The position numbers were made by a program, and so were the translations under genes. 64,000 nucleotides of DNA from Deefgea tanakiae (GTDB lineage: Bacteria; Pseudomonadota; Gammaproteobacteria; Burkholderiales; Chitinibacteraceae): the NCBI RefSeq assembly GCF_019665765.1, contig NZ_CP081150.1, forward strand, positions 2,108,001 to 2,172,000. The letters run 5' to 3'. The notes under the pieces were generated by a model. The model was not told where the DNA came from. It did not search any database and saw nothing but the letters and a program-made list of their open reading frames with translations. Below are positions 24,459 through 32,836 of the stretch, piece after piece (position 1 is the stretch's first letter; each line of letters starts with the position of its first letter).

Positions 24459-26516
24459 ATGACACTCGCTAATCCACTCCTCGATTTTGCCGATTTACCT
24501 CGCTATAGCGAAGTCAAACCCGAACACGTTAATCCTGCGCTGGATATTTTGCTGGCGGATGCCGCGGCGGCGATTGCGGCAGCGGAGCAAATTACGGATG
24601 CGTCTTGGGATAGTTTGAGCGTGCTCGAAGCGCCGCTAGAAAACCTCGGCCGTGCTTGGGGTGTGGTGGCGCATTTGGAATCGGTGGTCAATTCGCCTGA
24701 ATTGCGCGAAGTGTATAACGCCAATATTCCACGGATTTCGAATTTCTTTACCGAAATTGGCCAAAACGAAAAACTGTTTGCCTTATATAAAGCAGTCAAA
24801 GAACGTGAATACGATGGCTTGAATCCAACGCGCAAAACGGTGATTGATGATGCGATTCGCGGCTTTGTGTTGTCGGGCGCGGAATTGCCAATTGAGCAAA
24901 AAAACCGCTTTAAAGACATTGAAGAAAAGCTCTCGGAACTCACGACCAAATTCTCACAAAACGTACTCGACGCGACCGATGATTTTGCGCTGTATGTGAC
25001 TGCGGAAGAACTCGTTGGCCTTCCTGCGGATAATCTCTCGGCTGCTGCAGCAGCTGCAAAAGCCGACGAAAAAGAAGGCTACAAAATTACGCTGAAAATG
25101 CCGTCGTATATGCCGGTGATGCAATACGTGCAAAACCGTCCGCTGCGCGAGCAACTGTATAAAGCGTATTCAACGCGCGCTTCGGAGTTTGGCAAGGCAG
25201 AATGGGATAATGGCAAGTTGATTCCAGAAATTTTGGCGCTGCGCCATGAAGCCGCGTCAATGTTGGGCTTTAAGAATTTTGGCGAAGAATCTTTATTCAC
25301 CAAAATGGCCGATAGCCCAGAACAAGTGATTGAATTTTTGTCTGATTTAGCCACCCGCGCCAAGCCGTTTATGCTAGAAGATCGCGCGGAACTCGAAGCG
25401 TTTGCGAAATCTGAATTTGGCATCGACAAGCTGCAAGCATGGGATGTGGCCTTGGTGTCTGAGCGTCTACGCGAAGAAAAATACTCGTTTAGCGAACAAG
25501 AAGTGAAGCAGTATTTCACCGAGCCAACGGTATTGACTGGCTTGTTTAAATTGATTTCCGAGCTGTATGGCCTGCAATTCGTTGCTGCAGAAGCGCCAGC
25601 GTGGCATACCGACGTAAGGTATTACGAACTGAAAAACAACGATGGCAGTTTGGTCGGCGGTTTGTATATGGATTTGCATGCGCGTGAAGGCAAGCAAGGC
25701 GGCGCGTGGATGAATGATGTGCGCGGCCGTAAATTGCATGCGGATGCCAATGGTAAGAGTGTCGTGCAAACGCCAGTGGCGCTGATTGTGTGCAATTTCG
25801 CCAGCGGTGTGGATGGCAAAAACGCGATGTTGCCGCACGATGATGTGATTACGCTGTTCCACGAAATGGGCCATGCGCTGCATCATTTGCTGACTGAAGT
25901 GGATGAATTGGAAGTCTCTGGCATCAGCGGCGTGGAATGGGATGCGGTGGAATTGCCAAGCCAGTTTATGGAAAACTTCTGCTGGGAATGGCAGGTATTG
26001 CCTGCGCTGACGCATCATATCGAGAGCGGCGAAGCGATACCTCGCCCACTATTCGATAAAATGCTGGCTGCGAAAAACTTCCACAGCGGCTCTGGCTTGC
26101 AACGCCAATTGTATTTCTCGATTTTTGATATGGCGTTGCACCAAAAATCCGAAGCGGTTTCGGCTGGTGATTTAACGACATTCGCACAAGCAGTCCAGCA
26201 AGAATTAGCGCTGCCATTGCCACCTGAATACAACCGCTTCCCACAATCATTTAGCCATATTTTCGCAGGCGGCTACGCGGCGGGTTATTACAGCTACAAG
26301 TGGGCGGAAGTATTAAGCGCCGATGCGTACGCGGCGTTTGAAGAAGCAGCCGATCAAACGGGTCACAGCGTGGTGAATGCCGAAGTCGGCGCACGATTCC
26401 GTAAGGAAATTTTGGCAGTCGGTGGCTCACGCCCTGCCGCCGAATCATTTGCTGCGTTCCGTGGCCGCGCGCCAGCGATTGATGCGCTGTTACGCCACAA
26501 TGGTTTGACCGCGTAA
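24459..26516 (+). CDS. prlC: Oligopeptidase A (M3 family)
   Basis: 685 residues, the usual OpdA/PrlC length. A cytosolic zinc metallopeptidase that degrades peptides, including cleaved signal peptides. The active-site motif HEMGH within TLFHEMGHALHHLLTEV is present with the downstream Glu in SGVEWDAVELPSQFMENF; GGYAAGYYSYKWAEVLSADAY near the C-terminus is typical of M3 enzymes. Start ATG lies just outside the inverted-repeat element; RBS GAGAG. A strong terminator follows. Confidence 0.97.
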   Translation: MTLANPLLDFADLPRYSEVKPEHVNPALDILLADAAAAIAAAEQITDASWDSLSVLEAPLENLGRAWGVVAHLESVVNSPELREVYNANIPRISNFFTEIGQNEKLFALYKAVKEREYDGLNPTRKTVIDDAIRGFVLSGAELPIEQKNRFKDIEEKLSELTTKFSQNVLDATDDFALYVTAEELVGLPADNLSAAAAAAKADEKEGYKITLKMPSYMPVMQYVQNRPLREQLYKAYSTRASEFGKAEWDNGKLIPEILALRHEAASMLGFKNFGEESLFTKMADSPEQVIEFLSDLATRAKPFMLEDRAELEAFAKSEFGIDKLQAWDVALVSERLREEKYSFSEQEVKQYFTEPTVLTGLFKLISELYGLQFVAAEAPAWHTDVRYYELKNNDGSLVGGLYMDLHAREGKQGGAWMNDVRGRKLHADANGKSVVQTPVALIVCNFASGVDGKNAMLPHDDVITLFHEMGHALHHLLTEVDELEVSGISGVEWDAVELPSQFMENFCWEWQVLPALTHHIESGEAIPRPLFDKMLAAKNFHSGSGLQRQLYFSIFDMALHQKSEAVSAGDLTTFAQAVQQELALPLPPEYNRFPQSFSHIFAGGYAAGYYSYKWAEVLSADAYAAFEEAADQTGHSVVNAEVGARFRKEILAVGGSRPAAESFAAFRGRAPAIDALLRHNGLTA

Positions 26517-26542
26517 CGCAATTTGAAGTGACTTCATAAGAT

Positions 26543-26572
26543 TGGGCGGGGTGCCATACCCTGCCCTTTTTC
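26543..26572 (+). terminator. Terminator of prlC
   Basis: GGGCGGGGT/ACCCTGCCC stem (one G-T pair) with loop GCCAT, then TTTTT, directly before the 3' end of the convergent solute-binding protein gene. Confidence 0.85.
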
Positions 26573-26573
26573 C

Positions 26574-27344
26574 TTATTGCAGATTGTTTTTCTTCATGAT
26601 TTCAGCGAGCGTGCCGTCATTTCGCATCGCTTTGAGCGTTTTATCAAACTCAGGCAAGAGCTTGGTGAAATTCGAGTTTTTTCGAATACATAATCGATAG
26701 TGCAAAGTATCAAAACTGTGCGGCACTTCTGCGAGCTCTTCTTTGAGCCCTAAGCGCACAATATATGGCCTTGCCATTGCAGCGATATCCGGTGACGCGT
26801 CCACCAAGCCTTTGGCAGCAGAGCGAAATAGCGATTCAGACAGCGGAAAATACGTGATATCAAAACCGCCTAAATTAGTTTTGGTCCAACCCGCACCAAT
26901 ATACGAACCAATCTTATACGGTTTGAATTGTGCCACCTGCGTAAAGGCCATAATTTTATCGATATCGGGATGATTTTTGCGCACATAAAATTTGATTTCG
27001 GCTGTAAACAAAGTCTCGCTGCTGGCATCGGTATAGAGCTTGCGATCTGGATTGTGTGCCGTCACAAAGGCATCCGCCTCGCCTTGCTTGACCATATACT
27101 GCGCTCGTTCCCAAGGATAGCCCGCATTCAAAATCGGCTGCTTCATGCGCCGCACCAAGGCCTCTTGCAAAATATCAATAAACACGCCATGCACTTGCTC
27201 ACCTGCGCCACTAGAAAACGGCGGGTAATCTTGAAAATAGACGACTTTCAAGGGCGTATTCACTTCGGCCGCCCAAGTTGCTGGCAGGCCCAATATCAAT
27301 GGCAACGCGCACATTCCCTTTATCAGCCAACTGCGCAGCATCAT
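26574..27344 (-). CDS. Periplasmic solute-binding protein, family 3
   Basis: 256 residues from an ATG pair at 27344/27341 with GGGAG just upstream; earlier in-frame starts lack a ribosome site. Signal peptide MMLRSWLIKGMCALPLILGL up to TWA-AEV. The mature part has the SBP_bac_3 layout: LKVVYFQDYPPFS, GVFIDILQEAL, YPWERAQYMVKQGEADAF and the C-terminal MRNDGTLAEIMKKNNL. Such proteins bind amino acids or other small solutes for ABC uptake or signalling. No permease is adjacent, so it may work alone or with a distant transporter. Ligand unknown. Confidence 0.85.
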   Translation of the reverse strand: MMLRSWLIKGMCALPLILGLPATWAAEVNTPLKVVYFQDYPPFSSGAGEQVHGVFIDILQEALVRRMKQPILNAGYPWERAQYMVKQGEADAFVTAHNPDRKLYTDASSETLFTAEIKFYVRKNHPDIDKIMAFTQVAQFKPYKIGSYIGAGWTKTNLGGFDITYFPLSESLFRSAAKGLVDASPDIAAMARPYIVRLGLKEELAEVPHSFDTLHYRLCIRKNSNFTKLLPEFDKTLKAMRNDGTLAEIMKKNNLQ

Positions 27345-27461
27345 TGATCTCCCTAGTCTATTCATCTGTTGACGGTAGTGGACACAATCCTTAGCGTCAA
27401 GGCGCAATCGCTTACACGGTCAGCATTGAGCATGAAGACACGAAAAAGCTCGCACGAAATT

Positions 27462-27510
27462 AAAAACCCTAGCACGGCTAGCTGTTTCGTAGCTCGGCTA
27501 GGGCTTTTTG
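27462..27510 (-). terminator. Terminator of the AKPAPA-repeat protein gene
   Basis: Minus-strand AAAAAGCCCTAGC ... GCTAGGGTTTTT with an internal GAGCT/AGCTA region, just after the gene's stop codon. Confidence 0.8.
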
Positions 27511-27532
27511 GGCCACAGAAAATGGGGCTATA

Positions 27533-28279
27533 TTATTTTTTAGCTGGACGGCCTGTTTTGATTTTTTCCAAGCTATTAATCGTATTTAACAATTGCGCAG
27601 AATCCATCGCCACTAATGCGGCCAAGCCAGCACGGATCAATTCGCTTTTCTTCACATCCAAGCCCGCTTTCAAAGCTTGCTGTTTTAATGCACCAATCAA
27701 TGCGTAATCTACAGCGGGGAAGGTAAAGCTGTCTCGAACCAATTTAGGTTTCTTAGCAGCTTTTTTTTGTGCTGTTTTTTTCTGCACCAAAACCGTTGCT
27801 CGATCAAGTTTCTTTTCCATCTTTGCCACCGGCGCAGCATTTGAATCTTCCGCCAACAAGGCTTGTGCGATGTTTTCAGGTTTGGCTGCAGGCTTGGCGA
27901 CTGGCGCTGGTTTTACTACTGGAACTGATTTTGCTGCGGGAGCTGGTTTCGCTGCTGGAGTTGGTTTCGCTGCTGGAGTTGGTTTCGCTGCTGGAGCTGG
28001 TTTCGCTGCAGGAGCTGGTTTTGCTGCTGGAGCTGGTTTCGCTGCAGGAGCTGGTTTCGCTGCTGGAGCTGGTTTCGCTGCAGGAGCTGGTTTTGCTGCA
28101 GGAGCTGGTTTTGCTGAAGGAGCTGGTTTCGCTGCAGGAGCTGGTTTTGCTGCAGGAGCTGGTTTTGCTGAAGGAGCTGGTTTCGCTGCAGGAGCTGGTT
28201 TCGCTACTGCGGCGACTTTTTTTGCTTCATTGGCAGCAATAACCGCCTCACTCGAAACTTGCAGAGGTGACTTAGGCAT
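27533..28279 (-). CDS. Ala-Lys-Pro repeat protein with RHH-like C-terminal domain
   Basis: 248 residues. The N-terminal half is a low-complexity run of AKPAPA hexapeptides (about residues 26-130), basic and proline-rich like histone H1 or AlgP tails. The C-terminal ~75 residues (LVRDSFTFPAVDYALIGALK, then KKSELIRAGLAALVAMDSAQ and KTGRPAKK) resemble a conserved betaproteobacterial domain of ribbon-helix-helix type, with a beta strand and two helices. A role as nucleoid-associated or DNA-binding protein is inference. The repeat is encoded by near-identical 18-bp units, so its length may vary between strains. Single gene with a terminator. Confidence 0.7.
   Translation of the reverse strand: MPKSPLQVSSEAVIAANEAKKVAAVAKPAPAAKPAPSAKPAPAAKPAPAAKPAPSAKPAPAAKPAPAAKPAPAAKPAPAAKPAPAAKPAPAAKPAPAAKPTPAAKPTPAAKPAPAAKSVPVVKPAPVAKPAAKPENIAQALLAEDSNAAPVAKMEKKLDRATVLVQKKTAQKKAAKKPKLVRDSFTFPAVDYALIGALKQQALKAGLDVKKSELIRAGLAALVAMDSAQLLNTINSLEKIKTGRPAKK
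27900..28205. repeat. 18-bp tandem repeat encoding AKPAPA
   Basis: About 17 near-perfect units of 18 bases (plus strand GCTGGAGCTGGTTTCGCT with TTC/TTT, GCT/GCA and GCT/GAA variants) lie inside the coding region. Variants are arranged in higher-order blocks, as unequal recombination or slippage would leave. The period keeps the reading frame. Confidence 0.9.
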
Positions 28280-28397
28280 ATCAAAACTCCTTCATTAAAT
28301 GTATAAACAGTATAAATTGTTTCTTACTGCATTTTGCCTGTTATTTACGAAGTCGTGTATTGCTGTTTTATGACTAAGTCATCCTCCACCAAAAAAA

Positions 28398-29669
28398 CTA
28401 CACCTGCGCGAGCGCTTGTTCCAAATCAGCCAAAATATCGTCGATATGCTCAATGCCAATCGACAAACGAACCATGTCTTCCGACACGCCAGCCTTTTTT
28501 AACTCTTCTGGCGATAATTGGCGATGCGTGGTGCTAGCAGGATGGCAAGCCAATGATTTGGCATCGCCAATATTCACCAACCGCGTAATCAATTGCAGCG
28601 CATCTTGGAAACGAGCGCCACCGACACGACCGCCGCTCACACCAAACGTCAGTAGACCCGATGCTTTTCCACCGAAATACTGATCGACCAAGTTCTTGCT
28701 TGGATGCCCTGCTTGCCCTGCGTAATTCACCCAGGCTACTTTTGCATGCCCTTTGAGGAAGTCAGCAACTTTGAGCGCATTTTCCACGTGTCTATCCATG
28801 CGTAGCGCCAGCGTTTCCAAGCCCTGCAAAATCAAGAATGAATTAAACGGAGAAATGCACGCACCCATATTGCGCAGCGGCACGGTGCGCGCGCGACCGA
28901 TAAAGGCGGCTTCACCCAGTGCTTCGGTATACACCACACCGTGGTAGCTCACTTCTGGCTCGTTCAAGCGGCGGAAACGCGCCTTGTGCTCAGCCCAAGG
29001 AAACTTGCCTGAATCAACAATAATACCGCCGATGCTCGTGCCATGGCCGCCCATGTATTTTGTTAAGCTATGCACCACGATATCTGCGCCGTGCTCAATC
29101 GGGCGGCAAAGGTATGGCGTTGGCACCGTATTATCAACAATCAGCGGAATACCACCCGCGTGTGCCACGCCGGCAAAAGCAGCGAAATCAACCACGTTAC
29201 CCAGCGGATTACCAATCGATTCGCAATAAATCGCCTTGGTTTTGTCATCAATCAGCGCGGCGGCCGATTGAGGATCATTGGCATCGACAAATTTCACGCT
29301 AATGCCGTACTGCGGCAGCGTATGCGCGAAAAGATTATAAGTGCCACCGTAAAGCGCACTCGTCGCAATGATATTGTCGCCCGCTTCGGCAATGGTCAAA
29401 ATCGCATAGGTAATCGCCGCTTGGCCCGAGGCCAGTGCCAACGCGCCGATGCCGCCTTCCAGCGCCGCAACGCGCTGCTCCAGCACATCGGTCGTTGGGT
29501 TCATGATGCGCGTATAGATATTGCCTTTGACTTTCAGATCGAATAAATCGGCACCGTGCTGCGTGTCATCAAACGAATAACTCGTCGTTTGATAAATCGG
29601 GACAGCAACGGCTTTGGTGGTGGGATCGGGGCTGTAACCGGCGTGAATCGCAAGCGTATCGAATTTCAT
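28398..29669 (-). CDS. metY: O-acetylhomoserine sulfhydrylase
   Basis: 423 residues from the ATG at 29669 (AGGA 9 bp upstream). A PLP enzyme that makes homocysteine from O-acetylhomoserine and sulfide, or uses methanethiol to give methionine. Visible: [20 protein letters not shown], the substrate loop [27 protein letters not shown], and the PLP lysine in [13 protein letters not shown] followed by [10 protein letters not shown]. The ~425-residue length and the insert with GKFPWAE distinguish MetY from shorter cystathionine gamma-synthases. Fits the sulfur genes at 56-58 kb functionally. No SAM riboswitch is visible upstream. Confidence 0.93.
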   Translation of the reverse strand: MKFDTLAIHAGYSPDPTTKAVAVPIYQTTSYSFDDTQHGADLFDLKVKGNIYTRIMNPTTDVLEQRVAALEGGIGALALASGQAAITYAILTIAEAGDNIIATSALYGGTYNLFAHTLPQYGISVKFVDANDPQSAAALIDDKTKAIYCESIGNPLGNVVDFAAFAGVAHAGGIPLIVDNTVPTPYLCRPIEHGADIVVHSLTKYMGGHGTSIGGIIVDSGKFPWAEHKARFRRLNEPEVSYHGVVYTEALGEAAFIGRARTVPLRNMGACISPFNSFLILQGLETLALRMDRHVENALKVADFLKGHAKVAWVNYAGQAGHPSKNLVDQYFGGKASGLLTFGVSGGRVGGARFQDALQLITRLVNIGDAKSLACHPASTTHRQLSPEELKKAGVSEDMVRLSIGIEHIDDILADLEQALAQV

Positions 29670-29865
29670 CGTGAGTGTTCCTGAGGGTGGAGGACCCAAA
29701 CACTCTAGCAGTTTGTCATTTCAAAGATAAATGCTTGTTACAACTATTCTTGTTGCCGATTGATCTAAGGCAAGAATGCAGGTTCTGCAGGACAGCATGG
29801 AAAGAGAGAATCGCGATCGCCGCATCAAGATAGATGCGGCTAAAAATATACGAGCAAGAATGAGA

Positions 29866-29898
29866 AAACCCCAGCAAATTTGCATTTGCTGGGGTTTA
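29866..29898 (-). terminator. Terminator after tRNA-Thr
   Basis: AAACCCCAGCAAAT/ATTTGCTGGGGTTT, a 14-bp stem with a 4-nt loop followed by T-rich sequence on the minus strand, 7 bp after the tRNA 3' end. Confidence 0.9.
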
Positions 29899-29905
29899 AT
29901 ATTTT

Positions 29906-29981
29906 TGGTGCCGACGGCAGGAATCGAACTCGCGACCCCCTGATTACAAGTCAGGTGCTCTACCAACTGAGCTACATCGGC
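29906..29981 (-). tRNA. tRNA-Thr (anticodon TGT)
   Basis: Full cloverleaf on the minus strand: acceptor GCCGATG pairing with CGTCGGC (one mismatch), D-arm AGCTCAGTTGGTAGAGC, anticodon stem CCTGA/TCAGG with loop CTTGTAA, T-arm with GTTCGATTCC, and encoded 3' CCA. Anticodon TGT at 29946-29948 reads ACA (Thr). Confidence 0.97.
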
Positions 29982-30065
29982 AACAGGACTGCATAATATA
30001 CAACACCTAGCATTTAGGCAAGAACAACTTACAATTTAATTGATAAACGTTTGGTTTTACAACGT

Positions 30066-31091
30066 TTATTGATTTACATCCTTGCTACTAAAGAAGGCGT
30101 CAGAGAAAAACTCATCGGCAGGTAATTGATGGGCAACAAAACTCGTATACGCCGCCTCGACCATCACCGGAGCGCCGCAAGCGTACACTTGGAAGTTTTT
30201 CAGGTTATTAAAGTCTTCCAACACGACCTCATGCAAAAAGCCAGTGCGGCCTTGCCATGCGTCTTCGGGTTTTGGCTCAGACAAAACAGGGATAAAAGTG
30301 AAGTTTGGATATTCCTGCTGCCATTCAGATGGCAAATACGGCATGTAAAGGTCTTCTAAGCTGCGACAACCCCAATACAGCACCATTTCGCGCTGCGTAT
30401 TTTTGGCCAGCGCATGCTCGACCATACCTTTAATCGGCGCAAAACCCGTCCCTGTCGCCAACAACAAAATCGGCTTATCACTGTCTTCACGCAAGAAGAA
30501 CGAACCCAAAGGCCCTGTGAAGCGGAAAATCTCGCGTTCCTTCATCGTGTTCCACATGTATTCGGAAAACTCGCCGCCAGCAACGCGCCGGATATGCAAT
30601 TCGATAAAGCCTTCTTGCTCGGGTGCATTGGCAATCGAAAAACTGCGTTTTTTACCTGACTTGGTGTGAATATCGATGTATTGGCCAGCTAGAAAAGTGA
30701 GCTTTTCGGTTGCTGGGAGTTTTAAAGTCAGTACTGCGACGTCGTGAGAAACTTTATGAATCGCTTCAACGCGGGTCGGTAAGGTTTTAATTTGAATGTC
30801 TTTGGTCGCGGCAATTTCGCGGCATTCGATACTGACCGCTGAACTGATCGGTTTAGCGCAGCAAAATAAAGCGTAGCCTTTGTCTATCTCAACTTGCGAC
30901 AATGCGGTTTCAGAATGATCGTCGTGCTCCACTTCGCCGGACAGCACCTTGCCTTTGCAAGCGCCACAAGAGCCATTTCGGCAGCCGTAGGGCATATTAA
31001 AGCCTTCACGCATGGCTGCATCGAGTAAGGTTTCCCCCTCGAATACCGATAGTTGCTGGCCCGAAGGTTCGATGGTAAGTTGCTGGCTCAT
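30066..31091 (-). CDS. 2Fe-2S ferredoxin/FNR-type NAD(P)H reductase (CDP-glucoseen reductase-like)
   Basis: 341 residues. N-terminal plant-type ferredoxin domain with the cluster ligands in YGCRNGSCGACKG and a fourth Cys in ALFCCAKP; then an FAD-binding barrel with KKRSFSIANAP (RxxS flavin motif) and an NAD(P)-binding domain with LLLATGTGFAPIKGMVEH and VLYWGCRS, ending VYACGAPVMVEAAYTSF. Such electron-transfer proteins serve oxygenases or ascarylose-type pathways; in Neisseriales they are usually annotated as CDP-6-deoxy-delta-3,4-glucoseen reductase without proof. Partner unknown. The first 20 codons and the upstream region are repeated twice more upstream (31034-31390). Confidence 0.88.
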   Translation of the reverse strand: MSQQLTIEPSGQQLSVFEGETLLDAAMREGFNMPYGCRNGSCGACKGKVLSGEVEHDDHSETALSQVEIDKGYALFCCAKPISSAVSIECREIAATKDIQIKTLPTRVEAIHKVSHDVAVLTLKLPATEKLTFLAGQYIDIHTKSGKKRSFSIANAPEQEGFIELHIRRVAGGEFSEYMWNTMKEREIFRFTGPLGSFFLREDSDKPILLLATGTGFAPIKGMVEHALAKNTQREMVLYWGCRSLEDLYMPYLPSEWQQEYPNFTFIPVLSEPKPEDAWQGRTGFLHEVVLEDFNNLKNFQVYACGAPVMVEAAYTSFVAHQLPADEFFSDAFFSSKDVNQ

Positions 31092-31390
31092 TCTATTTCA
31101 TGCCCATATTTATTAATTTACAAAACGTCTATTTGAAATGTTTTAGAAAACATCGCGAATAACGAAATAGAGCAAGCTCTCCCCCTCGAATACCGATAAT
31201 TGCTGGCCCGAAGGTTCGATGGTAAGTTGCTGGCTCATTCTATTTCATGCCCATATTTATTAATTTACAAAACGTTTATTTGAAATGTTTTAGAAAACAT
31301 CGCGAATAACGAAATAGAGCAAGCTCTCCCCCCTCGAATACTGATAACTGCTGACCCGACGGTTTGATGGTAAGTTGCTGGCTCATAAAG
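31034..31390. repeat. 147/148-bp tandem repeat of a gene start and promoter
   Basis: About 2.4 copies in direct order. CCCCCTCGAA recurs at 31034, 31181 and 31329, a period of 147 and then 148 bp. Each unit contains (minus strand) an upstream AT-rich promoter-like region, ATGAGCCAGCAACTTACCAT and ~20 codons of the ferredoxin reductase. The two upstream copies fall out of the gene frame and would encode short peptides MSQQLTI(E/K)PSGQQLSVFEG plus unrelated tails. The third copy has more substitutions (E to K, GCTGACC), so the duplication is not brand new. Confidence 0.93.
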
Positions 31391-31429
31391 ACTTCCGTAC
31401 TCATTATTTGCATCACGAGGCTTTTTACG

Positions 31430-32326
31430 ATGAAAAAACCCCGCTTACTAATCGTGGGTTGTGGCGACGTTGTTCGCCGCGCCCTGCCATGGCTCAAACA
31501 ACATTTCACAGTGTATGCAACTGCACGCACTGCTGAATCAGCTCTGCAGCTCAATACACTTGGGGTTAAGCCGATTTTTGCAGACTTGGATCAAGCTAAA
31601 ACCTTGGCAAGGCTCCGTGGTATTGCGCAGTTTTTAATTCATAGTGCTCCGCCGGGCGAAGGCCAAGGCGATGCACGTAGCAAAGCACTGATTGCCGCGT
31701 TAAGCCACGCGAAGATCAAACGAAACGAAATTTTACCACAACGCTTACAGCGTGCTGTTTACATCAGCACCAGCGGCGTTTATGGCGATTGTGGTGGTCA
31801 ATGGATTAGTGAAACACAGCCGCTGAAAGCCAAATCGACCCGCGCATTGCGCCGTGTGGATGCTGAAACTCAACTTCGCAACTGGGCCTACCGGCAAGGC
31901 GTGCGCTTAAGTATTTTACGGGCGCCCGGCATTTATGCCGCAGATCGACTGCCACTAGAGCGCGTGCGCCGAGGCGATCCGGTTTTACACGCAGCAGAAG
32001 ACAGCTACAGCAATCATATTCATGCCGATGATTTGGCGCAGGCACTGTGTTTGGCACTGTTTCGCGGCCTGCCAATGCGTACTTACAATATTGTCGACGA
32101 CAATCCGCACAAAATGGGCGACTACTTTGATCAAATCGCGGATTTCGCTCAGCTTGCTCGCCCACCACGCATTAGCCGGGCAGCCGCGCAAAGTCAGCTC
32201 TCACCCGCCCTACTTTCTTATTTGAATGAATCCCGTCAAATCAGCAATGAGCGCGCCAAGCGAGAATTAAAGCTCAAACTGCAATACCCAACCATTAGTG
32301 ATTTCTTATGCAGCGCTCAAAAATAA
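31430..32326 (+). CDS. NAD(P)-dependent SDR/epimerase family protein (YeeZ-like)
   Basis: 298 residues from the ATG at 31430 (GAGG upstream); a longer frame would run through the tandem repeat and is rejected. Rossmann start RLLIVGCGDVVRRALPWL with a GxGxxG-like turn, then VYISTSGVYGD (the Ser/Tyr region), LRAPGIYAADRLPLERVRRG, and SNHIHADDLAQAL, as in extended SDRs of the YeeZ type. Substrate unknown. It is divergent from the ferredoxin reductase, and its promoter region overlaps the outermost tandem repeat copy. Confidence 0.85.
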   Translation: MKKPRLLIVGCGDVVRRALPWLKQHFTVYATARTAESALQLNTLGVKPIFADLDQAKTLARLRGIAQFLIHSAPPGEGQGDARSKALIAALSHAKIKRNEILPQRLQRAVYISTSGVYGDCGGQWISETQPLKAKSTRALRRVDAETQLRNWAYRQGVRLSILRAPGIYAADRLPLERVRRGDPVLHAAEDSYSNHIHADDLAQALCLALFRGLPMRTYNIVDDNPHKMGDYFDQIADFAQLARPPRISRAAAQSQLSPALLSYLNESRQISNERAKRELKLKLQYPTISDFLCSAQK

Positions 32327-32513
32327 ATCAATTTACAACACCTTAAGTCGTCACCACTGCTGACATTCTCAAACAAAAGTGGCGTAAAACCAGCCACTGA
32401 GCAGCAAACACAAAAGATTTACAATTATTTAATAATTATTTAATAAATTTTTATTTTTAAATTGCAAAATACTTATATAAGCTGACAAATAAATTAATCT
32501 TGGTTACACAACG

Positions 32514-32699
32514 ATGGCTGCAAATTTAATACCGTTGGGACTGATTCTTGGATTTGTCGGCTATTTATTTTACTGCTGGTGGGCCGACCGCAATGCGCCC
32601 AGCTCACCAATTTCGATCGCTGATGAAGTGCATTTCAATCCGCATCTATATACACATGCCATACAGTTTTGCGAACATCAAAAAAAGTACACCAAATAA
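32514..32699 (+). CDS. Small membrane protein, hypothetical
   Basis: 61 residues with one N-terminal TM helix (LIPLGLILGFVGYLFYCWW) and a short polar tail. No recognised family. The ribosome site is weak (GGTT only) and the region is AT-rich, so the gene is only moderately supported. Confidence 0.4.
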   Translation: MAANLIPLGLILGFVGYLFYCWWADRNAPSSPISIADEVHFNPHLYTHAIQFCEHQKKYTK

Positions 32700-32836
32700 C
32701 TGAGCCCGGATGCAAGGTGATGAAGGTGGCGCATAGTCCGTCTTACCCCAGCAACCTCTTTGATCTTGGCAGCAAAACTAACAAGTATTCTCCGCTAAAC
32801 ATTGTAAATAATGGCATAGCAAACAATACATCAAGC

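Noticed and set aside
27900-28205. Regular repeats that could suggest a CRISPR array
   Set aside because: Units are contiguous 18-mers without spacers and encode a peptide repeat in frame; no cas genes.
27870-28298. Plus-strand open frame rich in AGAGFA repeats
   Set aside because: It is the antisense shadow of the AKPAPA repeat gene; repeats with a period divisible by three leave several frames open. No ribosome site or family.
29670-29905. SAM-responsive riboswitch upstream of metY
   Set aside because: The leader is short and reaches the tRNA terminator; no conserved SAM riboswitch core was seen.
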